Shown here in pieces: positions 12,236 to 25,097 of a stretch of 64,000 nucleotides of DNA. Source of the DNA: Lytechinus pictus (lineage: Eukaryota; Echinodermata; Echinoidea; Temnopleuroida; Toxopneustidae). The translations under genes were made by a program, and so were the position numbers. Position 1 is the first letter of the stretch. Each line of letters begins with the position of its first letter. The notes under the pieces were generated by a model. The model was not told where the DNA came from and did not search any database. It worked only from the letters and a program-made list of their open reading frames with translations. The DNA lies in assembly GCF_037042905.1 (NCBI RefSeq), contig NC_087254.1, positions 20,671,103 through 20,735,102 of the forward strand, given 5' to 3'.

Positions 12236-14117
12236 TTAAAGTGTCGCGTTAGTGTATTCCGCTCGATCGCAATCTTCTTTTCAACTTCTTTGCTTTTCAA
12301 CAAACTATCTCGTATTTCCAACGCAGTTGGAAGCTTGCCCTTTTCCCTGTTTCCCTTGCATGGAATATAGAATATTTAGTTAACAAAACAATCAGTTATC
12401 TCCTCTAAACCACTGTGAATTTTTTTTTCCAACTTAACTAATTCAGAATTGGGAGATTAAACATATTACTACACTAATTCAACAACATTACAGCTATTTC
12501 ACATTCGAAAAATATATATGTTTATACATTTCTTCCACTTTACAGCAAAATGAACATTTATCACTGGTTACGCTCTAAAAAACGAAGATCTACGAAGACC
12601 CAATTTAGCTATTAAAGAGCGTGTATAGTGACTGCACTTCGGAGTGCTGATATGTCTAGCTCAAATTTGAACGAGAAAAATCAGCACTCCGAAGTGCTCT
12701 ATAAGAGCTAAATTAGCACGTCGTTTTTTTATAGAGTGTACAAAATGAAATCTGTATAAATGATGGTTCACGTAAATAATGTAATATAACAACTTAAATT
12801 GAAATTCTCTTAATTTGTTATCCAATGTGCTAGTTCTAGGACGTAAAAATGCTCGAGGATGTAAAATGCTGGTTGTTCGATGTACGATGGAGTATCTTTT
12901 TATTGTCAAAACTCGACTGCTGCATACTCTAGACATAAAGTAGTGGCTTTACGGTGATTTGCTATCAAAAATGCGAGGGACCCTAATAAAAACCAGCAGA
13001 AATTGCAACATTCTACCAATAAATAATATCAAACATGACTGTTCTGCGTACTCGTTCTTCTAAGTATGAACAATAAACGATGTGACAATGTACAAATTGT
13101 AAAACAAGAAGGTTCGTGAAATTTATAGAGGTAAATGCGCTGTGAACATGGTGAATGCAACGTAATAATATTTAAGTAGACATGGTAGATACTTATTTTT
13201 TAATGCTTTTTAGCCTTTATTCAGAAAATATCACATTTTCATGCATGAAAGGGTAATAAATAGAATATACAAAATAAAGTGAAGTACATGTATACAGCAA
13301 TATTACAAATGAAATATTATACATTATGATAAACATTTTTTTAACAAAGATTATCACAACCCATAATACAAACAGAGAAAACAGTTATTTTCACTTGTAT
13401 TTACTGTATAATAATGCGGTATTGTACGATGAAAAAATCAAAACATAAAGACTTTTTTTAATTCTGAGCAAATAATACTTTGTTTAATAAAGATGTGAAT
13501 AGGCTTATCCCATAATAAAAAAATGTTTACATATATCTCTATATTTTGTAAGACAATACAAACAAGAATAAGTCTCTACGTTTATACTTAAAAAGTGTAC
13601 AACAATCTGAAAAAAAAAGATTTTATATATAAAACACACTAAAACAAAACAACAACAAAACCAAAAAACAGAAAATGTGAAGGGAGAGCAGCCAGACTGA
13701 AACCCATCTCCTTTATCTTTTACCCATAATGGCATCATTATATATTTTATAATATTGAATTACTATTATTACAATACTATACTATAAATAATTTTTTACA
13801 TAAGCTTTGTTGGAAGATAATCGTATATTGATTTTTTTTTTTTATACAGTATATTTAAATTGATGGGTAAGGATCAGTGGGAGAAAGCGTTTGGAGAAAG
13901 AAAAAAAAAAAACACTTGAGTGCAATTGACTCAAACCGACAATTGGGAAAATTGTCCCATTTTGTATGGTGTAGAGTCAATTTATCCTTTCTTTTTGCCT
14001 TTCATATTCGATCTGTTTTGATACGATCGTTTTAGTAGCCACAATAGCGCCACCTATACATTCCTCAAATCTTTAATTATCATTAATTATTATAACTTTC
14101 TTTCTGATCCCTTCTAG
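12236..14117. other. AT-rich intergenic DNA
   Basis: No exon or long open frame is convincing. It contains the short MITE at 12571-12738 and several A- or T-rich tracts. The last 30 bp (TATAACTTTCTTTCTGATCCCTTCTAG) form the acceptor for the next gene, so the 3' part is probably the intron behind an untranslated first exon. Confidence 0.4.
12571..12738. mobile_element. 168-bp TA-flanked MITE
   Basis: The ends CGCTCTAAAAAACGA and TCGTTTTTTTATAGAGTG are inverted, with TA on both sides (12569-12570 and 12739-12740). Internally GCACTTCGGAGTGCTGAT is mirrored by ATCAGCACTCCGAAGTGC, so the transcript would fold into one hairpin. Confidence 0.7.
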
Positions 14118-14128
14118 AGCAGACAGCA

Positions 14129-17100
14129 ATGCAGATCTTCTATCAGCATGTGCAAGGGCGTATAATAAGAAACGTCTTATTCGTCGTATTTTTCTTGTTA
14201 TCACTGCTCTCAATTGAAACGTGGTATCTCCATGTCAACTCTATTACCTTCATGAAAACCGGAGGATGCGCAAAACATGACGTCACTAAGTGTTTTAATA
14301 GTGAGGTATACAATCTGACTATTCATTCAACTTTATCATTTAATTCATTTTGATTCATTGACACTTTCTATGTGTCTTATGTTCTATATATTTTTCTATA
14401 TTTACTGTGACCAGCAACCCCAAAACCAACAATTAGTCGCCATGCAGGGAAGGTTCTCTGTAAATAGCTTAAACTGCAATTCGATCTTTATAACGTGAAA
14501 TCAAGTAGGACATTAGCTTGTCTGAAAAGCAACCCATCTTTTTTTCTAAAGTAAAACTTTGAAGTTATAGAAGAGTTAAATGAAAGATACACATTGTACA
14601 GCCATGACAGTGTGCACATCTCTTGCTTTAGTGAACCTCGAACTGCAATACTTTTTTTTCATTATACATTTTTGAAAAGCTACCACTGCATTTCTTCTAA
14701 ACTGACATTCAACCAAGTACACTGTAAAAACTGTGATGTTGATAAAACTGACACCAGTTGGTGTTAATACAGGACCACACCCCGATGTGTTAAAATTACA
14801 CCCTAGAGATTGAATATAACACCAAAGAATGTAAATATAACAACCAAAGGTGTTGTACTAACACCTAATGGTGTTAAAATTATGCAAAGCCTTTCATACG
14901 AATTGATAAAGAGCGAAATGATATTCCATTGATTTACAATGCTATGTATGTTTAAATTGTCACTTCCCACTCTATATTTTGGTGTTAATTGTTTCTGATG
15001 TTAGATATTTTGTATTTTGTATTGTTGATGTTGTTTGTTGTTGTTGTTGTTGTTCATAGTTATCTTGACATGTATTTCGAACTGCAGGGCGCCTTTGTAT
15101 AGCAGTTTTAAGAACTGAACAGGCCTACCCTGCAGTATAAAATAAATAAAACAAAATAAATAAATAAATAAATAAACTAACACTGTCAATTTAGCACCGA
15201 TGTAAAATAACAGGTGTGGTCCTCTATGTACACCGGCTAACACCACAGATTTTGCTGTGTACTTGCATGGGTTATTGTTGATTGATTTTGACTAGTTATC
15301 ATTTTGAAGCCTATATGAAGGAGGCGCTTAATTCGTCTTTAACAGGTGTATGCTCTGTTTAAGTCATGTGTTACTATTATATTTATAGAAGTCCCGCCCA
15401 AAATCAATATGCTGCCATCTTCTGGGTAGAGATTTGACTCTACATCACAAATTTATTCACATGCAAATGAGAGAATCGATGATGTCCCTCACTCACTATT
15501 TCTTTTGTTTTTTATTGTTTGAAATATAGAATATTTCATTTTTTATAGATTTGACAATAAAGGCCAACTTGACTGAAACATAAAATGTTAAACAATGGTA
15601 ATTCCACATGTTCAGGGCGAAATAAAACTCTGTTTCACAGGACAATGAGGAGAAATTAGAACATTTCACATTTCATATAATAAAATACAAAAGAAATAGT
15701 ATGTGATGTCATCAGTTCCCTCATTTGTATACCGACCAGGGTGTGAATGTAACTATTTTGTGAAATTAAACGAAACTTAAAATTTTCATAACTTTCTTAT
15801 TTTCCATCCGATTTTGATGAGATTTTCAGTGTTTTGCTTGTTGGATTTTTCTCTTTTTATTCGCATCCACTTTTTTGGGTTGGACTTGTACTTTAAGAAT
15901 ATTGCAAAATCATGCTGCTTTAACGGGAAATTCGACCCAACATCAATTGACAATAACTAAGACCTGCCATCAAGTGGATAAACATTTAAATCTATAGTAT
16001 GTTCTGGTTGTGTAAGGGAAGTATTGTCAAGTTCTAATTATACTAGTAGTTGCTTCGGAAAGGAAGTTCAGTTCACCAACAAAGAAAAAAAAATCATGAT
16101 ATAGGAAGTATAAATTGAATTTTAATTGAATTTTTGAATTGCATTTTAATTTAACAACATATCACAAGGTTACTCATAATTCATTCATTAATTCATTTTC
16201 ATTGTCCTGACAAAACACTATTCACCCGTCGTGCTCGTTTGTTCAGTCAAATATAATGATTACTAGAAATTATTATTTCTCACTATTTTGTTTCATCTGT
16301 CCCGGTTAAGATAAATATTTTGAAGAGGGGCTTCAGTCCCTACAAAACGCTTTGCCCTCCTTCTGTTGTTGTTGTTCTTCTTCTCATGTTTTTTTTTTCT
16401 TCTTCTTCTTCTTCTTCTTAATCTTCTTCTTCTTCTGCTGCTGCTGCTTCTTCTTCTTCTCCTTCTTCTTCCTCCTCCTCTTCTTCTTCTTCATTATTAG
16501 TATTATCATTATTATTTTTATTATATCATTAGTATTACTATTATTATTATTATTATCATCATCATAATCATCATTGTTATTATTATCAATAATATTATCA
16601 TCATTAAAATCATTTTACCTGCAGTTATTTCGCAGTTCCTTGGAAGACGTGTACAGAATAGAGGATCACATGTCAAACGGTACAACTCGTGAAAAAGAAG
16701 GGATCAGCGTATTTGTCATCTCGTTTCCGGATGCCACACTTGTTGATGGATTGAGGATAGTTCATCACTATACCCAGGTATAATGTCACGCCAAGAGCAT
16801 CATAACCTTCCCATTTTTGTCTTTTACCTATTTTGTCCAGTTTTTTTTTCTTCTTAATTTCCATCATCGTCACCATCATCACCCCCAGCATCATCAACAC
16901 CACCTTTATCCCCCATTATCATCATCACCATCATCTTCTCCAACTTGTTACAATCACCTACCACCAGCATGCAGTCCTCCATGAGCACTTGATTTGGATA
17001 AAATATTATAAATTAGGTTTCAATAATGATGGACTTCTTCTTCTTCTCCTTCTCCGTCTTCTTCTTCTTTTTCCTCTTCTTCTAATAATGATAATAATAA

Positions 17101-20100
17101 TAATAATAATAATATTAATAATATGCCACGAAAAATATGACTATCACCGTCACCATAACCATTATGAATAGTTACTTCATTCATTCATTCATTCATTCAA
17201 TTATTTTTATTAGAATTGCAGGCAAAACATCATTATAAAACGCCTTCTTGTACATAATTATATTCTTCATAAAATACTGATTTTTGTATGAATTTATGTT
17301 TACGAAAAATGTGGAAATTTGTGAAATGGAAGAAAAATATATGTTTATTTGAATTTCAAATGATTGTTAGAACACTAACAGGGATAGCGAACATTTGACG
17401 TTTTCCTGTCATAAAATGTCATGCTACTCTGGTCAAAGGCTTACAAAAATACGTAAGACAGTGCGTCCCACAAAAAAACGAAACCGAGATTTATCGATGA
17501 TTTATCATAACTTATAATACAATAGACAAATAACCTATAATTGTAAAGCTTAGAATCTCCTCTTTCATCTGAAATTACTTAGATTATTTCTCATTCACGC
17601 ATGAGTAAGCAAAAACAATTTGAAGAAGTGATACCAAAAAGTCATTTGGCGGGCTGTATCTGGGTTTCAAAGCGAAAACCACATTTCTAAAAAGTTCAAT
17701 ATCTGCTCTTTAATTTGATACCTTAATAAAAGAAAATGGTCAAGAAATAACAAAGTTCTAGTTATTTAAAATAAGGCTTGAATTTCAATAATTTCATAGA
17801 ATTAAGAGGTTTTACTGCATGCTAGCGTTCAAACTCACTCGACACTCCGTTTTGTTGACGATCAGCCATGCATTAAGTCTTTTGTTAACCATGCGATAGC
17901 TTCTGTGGGAAACCGGTGAAAAGACGTTTATTTAATGAAATTATGGAAATACAAGCGTTGTTTCGAGGGAACATAACTTTTTTACTTCTTGACCATTTTT
18001 TGTGATTAAGGTATCAAATAAAAGAGCAAAAATTGAACTCTTTAGGCATGTGATTTTCTTTTTGAAATTCAAATACCCCCCGCCAAATGAGTTTTTGGTA
18101 TCCTTTCTCCAAATTGTTTTTGCTCACTCATGCGTGAATGAGGAATAATCTAAGTAATATCAGTTGAAAGAAGAGATTCTAAGCTTTCCATTGGTAGGTA
18201 ATTTGTTTATTTTATTTGTGATTAAGTTATGATAAATCATCGCTTAATCTCGGTTTCGTTTTTTCTGGGACGCACTGTAAGTACAAGTTCAATAATAAAA
18301 AAAAAAAGAAATCAGCATTTGAAAATAAAAGATTTTTAAAGATTTTTTCAAGTATGATTGATCATTGTCTTTAAGTCAGAACCGAAACCAGTTGAGTGAC
18401 AGATGTTTTCAAATCGAGTTTATTCTGCCTTTTCTTTCTTCTTTTATCCTTTATCATCATTTTCATTTTGTCCAGAACATCACAGTATACAAACCACGAG
18501 AGTATTTGAAAGATGAAAGCCCTTGTTTTGTAGATCGCTTTCACTTTCCTGCTGGAAAGTCGTCTCTTCAAGACTTAGATAAATTGAAATCTCATCTGGT
18601 AAGTGTCCTCACGTTCATACAATTTACTTGAAACTAGCAGTCCTTTTATGAATTTCTAATTAGAGTTCAAACTTCATCTTGCTGTTAACCATTTAGAAAT
18701 TCAGCCATGACAAAATATAAATAGTTAATTAAATCTAACAGTTTATTTCATGTGAGCATATTATGACCCAGTTTTAACGTATTAAGGTAATTTGCACACA
18801 CGATTCAAATTACCATTCAAATCGAAATACAAATTCGTTTTTATTAATTGCATTAAAACTGTCAAAATATATAATCGCAAGCAGTCCAAAGCAAACATTA
18901 TAAGTAAATATTCAAATACAATACACAAATTCATATAAATAAAAACAAATATGAAGTATCATAAATACATAAAATGAACGGGAAATGGGATAAATGACTC
19001 GGAGACCAAAATAAAATAATGAATGAGGGCTGGGGTGTTACAGCCATAATTTAAGAACTACCATTAAAATGCAACAACATCCCACCCACAAATGCAACAA
19101 CAATCCCCCCACAAATGCAACAACACCCCACCCACAAATGTAACAACACCCCACCCACAAATGCAACAACACTCCACCCACAAATGCAACAACACTCCAC
19201 CCACAAATGCAACAACGCCCATAAATGCAACAGCACCCCACCCACAAATGCAACAACAATCCACCCACAAATGCAACAACGCCCACAAATGCAACAACAC
19301 CCCCACCTACAAATGCAATAACACCCCACCCACAAATGCAACAACGCCCACAAATGCAACAACACCCCACCCACAAATGCAACACTCCACCCACAAATGC
19401 AACAACGCCCACAAATGCAACAACACCCCACCCACAAATGCAACACTCCACCCACAAATGCAACAACGCCTACAAATGCAACAACACCCCACCCACAAAT
19501 GCAACAGCACCCCACCCACAAATGCAACAACACTCCAACCACAAATGCAACAACGCCCAAAATTGCAACAACACCCCCACCTACAAATGCAATAACACCC
19601 CACCCACAAATGCAACAACACCCCACCCACAAATGCAACAACGCCCGTAAATGCAACAGCGCACTCCCACCCACAAATCCAACTCCTGCACAAATGCAAC
19701 GTCTATTGATAACCCACAATGACCCCACCCACAAATGTAATAGATTTGAAGGGACATTCCAACGAACCTGGTCACCAAACCCTGTTATTATGAGGTGTGA
19801 ACGTAAATATTGATGTCAATGACTCCATGGTCCCGTTGTAATAATACATGCACAATTTCAAGATCTAGTTTACTATCAGCCATTCAAATTGGTGGATTCT
19901 TATATATTTTAAATGTTATGCAAATTTGTTAATATAACTAGTTTTATGAATGCAAAACATGTGCAATGATATAAACTTCGACAACAATGTTAATCCAATA
20001 CAATTGCTATTTTATACCGTTAGGTGGCGCTCAATACAACATTTAACAGCTTTCAGCTGCAATACGGTTCAACTGCACGAAGAGAGGTGACGAATCTTAG

Positions 20101-20164
20101 TGACGTTGTTGGAACTTATGCCATCAATTTATGCAGTGAAGTCCCTTCCTATTGGCTAACATGA
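14129..20164 (+). CDS. Unrecognised four-exon gene, predicted signal-anchored or secreted protein of 197 aa
   Basis: Coding exons are 14129-14305, 16625-16777, 18476-18598 and 20024-20164, stopping at TGA 20162-20164. Every intron is GT/AG and phase 0 (GAG|GTATAC, CAG|GTATAA, CTG|GTAAGT), and the four exons join into one frame. An acceptor (CTTCTAG, ending 14117) just before the ATG implies an untranslated first exon upstream. The N-terminus is basic (R11, R14) and is followed by a hydrophobic stretch at about 15-29 (NVLFVVFFLLSLLSI). That fits a type II signal anchor, as in Golgi enzymes, or an uncleaved signal peptide. The rest has four cysteines (47, 55, 127, 188) and four N-glycosylation sequons (N77, N111, N155, N175), consistent with a lumenal or extracellular domain. 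I recognise no family. A small Golgi enzyme, a secreted factor or a truncated gene copy are all possible. The exon model is firmer than any function. Confidence 0.65.
14720..15262. mobile_element. MITE with ACACTGTAAAA ends, split by a LINE/SINE 3' tail
   Basis: The left end (ACACTGTAAAAACTGTGATGTTG, then AGGACCACACC) is mirrored at the right by GGTGTGGTCCTC...CACCACAGATTTTGCTGTGT. A 3'-tail fragment ending in (AAAT)n (about 15060-15178) sits inside it. The element lies in the first coding intron of the four-exon gene. Confidence 0.6.
15450..15892. mobile_element. Family A TTAA palindromic MITE, left-truncated copy
   Basis: It shares long stretches with 10608-11198 (CACTCACTATTTCTTTTGT, CTTTCTTATTTTCCATCCGAT) and ends TTGGACTTGTAC at the TTAA at 15893-15896. 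The outer left arm is missing. Confidence 0.7.
16375..16615. repeat. (TTC)n / (ATT)n compound microsatellite upstream of a splice acceptor
   Basis: TTC/TTG/CTG runs (16375-16493) pass into ATT/ATC runs (16494-16615). They end about 10 bp before the CCTGCAG acceptor at 16618-16624. The open frames across it are low-complexity artefacts. Confidence 0.9.
17032..17115. repeat. (CTT)n followed by (AAT)n microsatellite
   Basis: TTCTTCTTCTCC-type repeats run directly into (AATAAT)n within the second coding intron of the four-exon gene. Confidence 0.85.
17459..18277. mobile_element. Long foldback Tc1/mariner-like element
   Basis: The ends CAGTGCGTCCCACAAAAAAACG and CGTTTTTTCTGGGACGCACTG are inverted. 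The complementarity runs through most of the 819 bp, for example TCATTCACGCATGAG near 17591 against CTCATGCGTGAATGA near 18126, and TTTGATACCTTAAT against the mirrored copy. Right flank TA is at 18278-18279; the left flank is a decayed GA. It lies in the intron between the second and third coding exons of the four-exon gene. Confidence 0.8.
19064..19735. repeat. ACCCACAAATGCAACA minisatellite
   Basis: About 30 imperfect units based on CACAAATGCAACAACACCCCACC (23 bp), mixed with a shorter CACAAATGCAACAACGCC unit (18 bp), make a patchy higher-order pattern. One strand has almost no G and few T, so several frames stay open for 130-227 codons on both strands. These are not genes. It lies in the last intron of the four-exon gene. 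Confidence 0.95.
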
Positions 20165-20675
20165 TTGGTAACGTGATGGTCCGTCCAATTGCAATTTTCA
20201 ATAGTGCAATAACCTTCATGACCTTACCACCTTTTTACGTCAAAGACATGAACTATTACGTGACCGTCATTCAGATGACGATTGGGTGAAAACATATATG
20301 AATATTTTTGTTATAGTGTCATACTTCTTTTATTATTGATTATGATATGTGTGCCATTTTTTTATTTCATGGGTATGATAAAATCTTGTTCATCTCATTG
20401 ACTTTATTAATTTATTCATCCGTACTGTAATTTCCTGATTTGTATTTCGTTAAAAATGAAATGCATAGAAGAGCTTATCTATGGCTTAGTATTGGACCTA
20501 ACTTAGGGCCTTTTCACACGTGAATCTTGAATCATCATTGTATTGATGATTGCAATTCGTCTTTAGAATCATCAGACCTTTCACACGTCACTCGAACACT
20601 GTGATTTGAATTCGAATTCCGGAGCGAAGACGGTATGTGCCCTTGGTGACTTGTCAATCAAACCACTGCATCGAT

Positions 20676-23600
20676 ACGATTTTTTATTTTTTATTTATTT
20701 ATTACGTCTTATTTTACCAGGGTGACTCTGTCAGTGGTTCAAACACTGTTATACTTAGAGGCCCTGGAATACAATAACAAAAAATACATTAGAAAACAAT
20801 TACAAAACATGCACATAAAACTTATTGTCATCTACATATAGTTCAGTGGAGTTGAATCAGCAACCACATGGTGTCAGGCACGTGAAATTGTTTATTGGTA
20901 TACTAAAATTGGTTAGAAATATAGATATGTAAGATATTATTTACTGTATTAGGTGAGTTAGTCATTTACTAAAGGAATTTCATGAGGGGTGTTACCTAGT
21001 TTTGGGTCACTTTCCAGATTCTTGCAGTAAATGTGTGTTTAGAAGGTGCCTGCCTTACATCATGGACCTATGAAGAGATGGACATTCATCGCTTAGATAA
21101 TGAATTCACTAACAGGTGACGGTAATTGTCATCTGAATAACATTCTCTTCATACTAGTCTTCTTTGGTCCTATGATCGTCACCGTGAGAAGGGACTGAAT
21201 TAGTTCGTTATTGGACATTTATATTTCACAAATTATATGCGCAGTTGATAGAAAATCAATGAAATAATGGATAATCGATGTGCAGTTTTTGTTTACCTTT
21301 GTTAATCTTAGTTCCATGTGTTTTATTTGGGGAAATGTCTGCATATTTTAATATAGAGGCAATATTGTGATTGATTGTTTACCATTTAAAATTAAATTTT
21401 CCCAAGTTTCTCCATAATATTCCAGATATACGTGGCACATAACATGTGTAGATCGTGTATCTTTCAATGTTATTGAGGTCCTTATGTGTGAGCGGTAGTT
21501 AGCGGATCGAATAATATCATATTTTATATCATAAAAATCGTCTGCTTCTCAAGTTTGCTGATCCATATATGAAGCAAATTGACTGAAAGGCACATACTGA
21601 AACAGGGGATCAGCCAACAAAAGTCAAGACCGGGAAACTGTTCCGTCTTTGAGTGATCAGATACCCTTGGTAGTCATGGTAATTGCTATTGTTACAACAC
21701 CTGTATGTTCTCATTAAGATGCGCATAACCAGGTGACGGTGACTATCATTGGGTCAAAGAAATGCTCGCGTTAATCGTCCATCTTTTCATAGGTCCATGC
21801 TTACATCATGCGGTAAACGATTCCACTCCACTGCACCACCATGGGAAAAGCTTGTTTGCCAGAATTTGCCCTTGCTTTTGGTATCAAAAGTCCATCAATT
21901 ATTGCAGCTCTGGTTCTGTAACCATGAATAGAATTCGCTTTGTCAAATAAATTGGTCAGGTATTTTGGTGCCTGTCCATTTATAGCTTTGTATACCAGCT
22001 TACATTTTTGCATTTTCCACCGATTTTCAATTGATGTCCAGTTCAACTGACTCAAAACATAATCTGTGGAAGTACGTGTACCAACTCCAAGGACAATTCG
22101 TGCCATTCTTTTATGTTGTCTCACAAGCGACTCTTTGGTCGCAATTGCACAATAAGCCAGTTCGTAGTTTCTTTCTGCGCATGATCAAAAGATTCTACGC
22201 ATGATCAGAGGAAGGTCATTTGTACTAAAGTGACATGGTGGTTTAAAATCTAATGAGATAAGCACCAACTTTGATGTCTTGATTATTCATATATTCTTTT
22301 GAATTGTGGTTTTCATTTACATCCACAAAAAACAACAACGCGTCCACGAACGACTGGTTTTCACAGTTTGCCAAGTACATTGTGCAACATGCTATGATAT
22401 GCATTCAAAGTATGAATGCAACAAATACCTTCATAAAGTGTTCATTGGTGTGCTATTCTAGTCACCTGGTCTATTCAATTTCTTCAACCTGCTATGTAAG
22501 GCAAGCTTACGTAATATTTTGCTTTGAAATCTGCCTATCATAATGAAAGAAATGAAAGGTCATTTGACCAAAAATTGTCCATGAGTAACTACGAACTGGT
22601 CTATTTGACCAAGCAGTGCTGGAGTAGTCGAACAATGGCAAAACCAGAGCATTTGCTAGCATCTTGATACTATCTAGTGGTAAAAATTGTTTCAATCTTC
22701 TCAATATAGAGCTAATCTAGGTCCAATTTTTTTACTAACATGTTCTAAGTGATCCTTCCAATTTAGGGCAGGATCTAAGATTACACCTAAGTATTTGTAG
22801 CTGTCTGCTTGCAGTACTACATGATTGTCCAAATGTAATGAAAGGGGTCTGTTCGTACTTGCTAATTTCTGGGGTGTTCCAAAAATCATAAATTGTGTCT
22901 TAGTGTGGTTTAACCTTAGTCCATTATCATTAACCCAGTTACTGATGTGTTTCAAATCTTCATTAAGTACAGTTTCGAGATCTTCAATTTTCTTTGCACT
23001 GTAAAAGATAATAGTATCGTCAGCGTACATCATCACACTACTTTTTGAGGTAACCTTAGGAAGGTCGTTCACCATAATCGAGAATAGGAGGGGTCCGAGT
23101 ATTGATCCCTGCGGTACCCCAGTTACTATAGTACCCCATGTGGACTCGGCATCCCTTTACAATTGTTCTCTGTTTGCGATTGGCTAGGTAGTTAGTAAAC
23201 CAGGTAAGTTCAGTGCCTCGTATTCCGTATTTAGATAATTTTTGCATCAGAAGTTCATAGTCTACGGAATCGAAGGCCTTGCGAAAGTCTAAAAAAAACA
23301 TCCCTGTCAGCAGACCCTGATCCATTTGTTTGTATACGAAATCACTTAGGTAAGCCAGAACAGTTTCCGTACTATGATCTTCCCGAAATCCTGATTGTTG
23401 AGGTGCAAACATAGAATGGGCATTAAAGTAGTCTGTCAATTGACTATTTATTGATCGTTCAAATATCTTCATTACTATAGGGATGACCGAAATGGGTCTA
23501 AAGTTATTTGTACTATTGGTGTCACCCCCTTTATGAATAGGAGTGACATTTGCCTTCTTCCATTCATCTGGTATTTGTCCGGTTTGAAGGGATAAATTGA

Positions 23601-23935
23601 ATAAGTGAGTTAGTTGAGTTGAAATAATAGGTGCTGCTGTTTTTAATAGTTTAGGGGGTAATCCGTCAGGTCCAGAGGACTTTGAGGTTTGTATTTTGTT
23701 CAATTCAGCAAGCACAAATGCTTCAGTGATTTCCTCAAAGTGAAACTCAGTATCATTTGTCTCAAGTCTAACATTCCTACATGAGGGTTTCGGACCAGAT
23801 CCAGAAGAAAGGAAGAAGCTATTAAATGCCTTGGTTATTTTATTTGTATCTAATTCCATTGTACCATTGATACATAATCCAATTGCTTGTTTTTTCGATT
23901 TCTTATTAGGAGTGCATGACAATTTTATTATCTAC
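20676..23935 (-). mobile_element. Dead CR1/L2-type LINE, minus strand
   Basis: On the minus strand, residues from 23922 down hold the linker and reverse transcriptase. They include SSGPDGLPPKLLK, NFRPISVIPIVMKIFERS, GFREDHSTETVLAYL and DFRKAFDSVDY. After a frameshift near 23090-23120 come GVPQGSILGPLLF and the catalytic YADD (about 23020-23031). The C-terminal region (RMARIVLGVGT, YLTNLF, GYRTR) lies at 21801-22124, beyond a nested insertion (22157-22599). The 3' end, (AAATA)n, reads as the T/A-rich run at 20678-20702. It is disrupted by frameshift and insertion. Confidence 0.85.
22157..22599. mobile_element. MITE nested in the minus-strand LINE
   Basis: CCAGTTCGTAGTT at the left and AACTACGAACTGG at the right are inverted. 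The insertion splits the LINE protein after its SSTAWSN segment. No target duplication was resolved. Confidence 0.5.
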
Positions 23936-25097
23936 GAAAATGCTTGAAAGGACAAGTAAGCTCCGCCACCAAAAGATGTTTTGGAGGTCAAGCCTTTCAC
24001 ACGTAAAATTCGTACCGTAATTTGAGTGAAACTTAACTGGAATTCACCTCCAGAGTAGAATTTGAATTCGTGATTGTGATTAGCGTTCGTGATTCTAGGT
24101 TGGTTTCACACGTGCTAAAATTCGTCATTGGCCTTCTTTTTCACTGAAATCATCATTCAAATTACGAATATTTTTTACCGTGTGAAAGGGTGGTTTATAG
24201 TATGAAAATGTCAGCTTGTAGATTTTGACCATACGTGCCTTGTGTCCTTGTTTCACTTGGGTTGGGAGGGGGGGGGGGGGTTGATACCGCAGTATTATTG
24301 AAATAAGATTAATGGATATAGACATCCATTGCAAGTGACAGCTGGAATGGTTTGATTGAATGTTGGATTTAATACTTTAAATCAATGGTACTATCAAAAT
24401 GTTATTGAGACAAAACACTGCAAATCGGTTCAAAACAGATTGATGATAACAAATATTGACCACCGATGGGGACGGACGTATTTTAAGAGCACTCTTGGCC
24501 AATGTCGCCGCAACAAATACACTAGTTATTTTCTTCATAGTAACTGATTATGGAACTCATATCAGAATAACCGTGTCTTCAATACCAGCCTACGGATTAT
24601 TAACTTATTATCACACTATAAAAGCTGATCAAACTACGAATTATTAGAGAATTTTCTCCCAACATTTTCTTCGATTGCTACGTAGCCTTACACCTTATCA
24701 TGCACAATACTACTCGTTCGAAGACAGTGAAGGACAAGGCGCCGCCGAACCCTCTGACACCAGCGACAGAAGCGGGAAACGACGCACCTCATTTAACCCT
24801 AGCAGACCTCTACCGGAAAATAACAGAAACTACATCTAAGCTAGGGGACAAAATTGATAAGCTTTCCAATTAGGTTAGCCAAATAAATAAGAGGTTTGAT
24901 GAACTCGAGGATAGCGTAGTTTTCCATACTGGGAAAATCAACGAAATTGAAAAGGAAATAATTCCTGAAGTCAAGTCGTCTCTTCAAGAGGAAATACATA
25001 AGTTGCAGGATAAAATTACAATGATGGAAATCCACAACAGGAAGTCAAATTTGCTTTTCTACGGAGCTATGGAAACGCGGGGAGAGGATATCTACAC

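Larger units (their letters stand above)
20504..24190. mobile_element. CCTTTTCACACGTG MITE split by a LINE
   Basis: Outer pieces at 20504-20675 and about 23985-24190 carry inverted and repeated CTTTCACACGTG motifs (20513, 20579, 23995, 24105 and, inverted, 24178) with related AATCATCATT and AATTCG segments. The minus-strand LINE at 20676-23935 sits between them, so it inserted later. Confidence 0.55.

Noticed and set aside
16352-16567. Phe/Ser/Leu-rich open frame
   Set aside because: It reads through the TTC/ATT microsatellite.
19051-19813. Several long open frames (up to 227 codons) on both strands
   Set aside because: They are translations of the minisatellite and contain only its repeated units.
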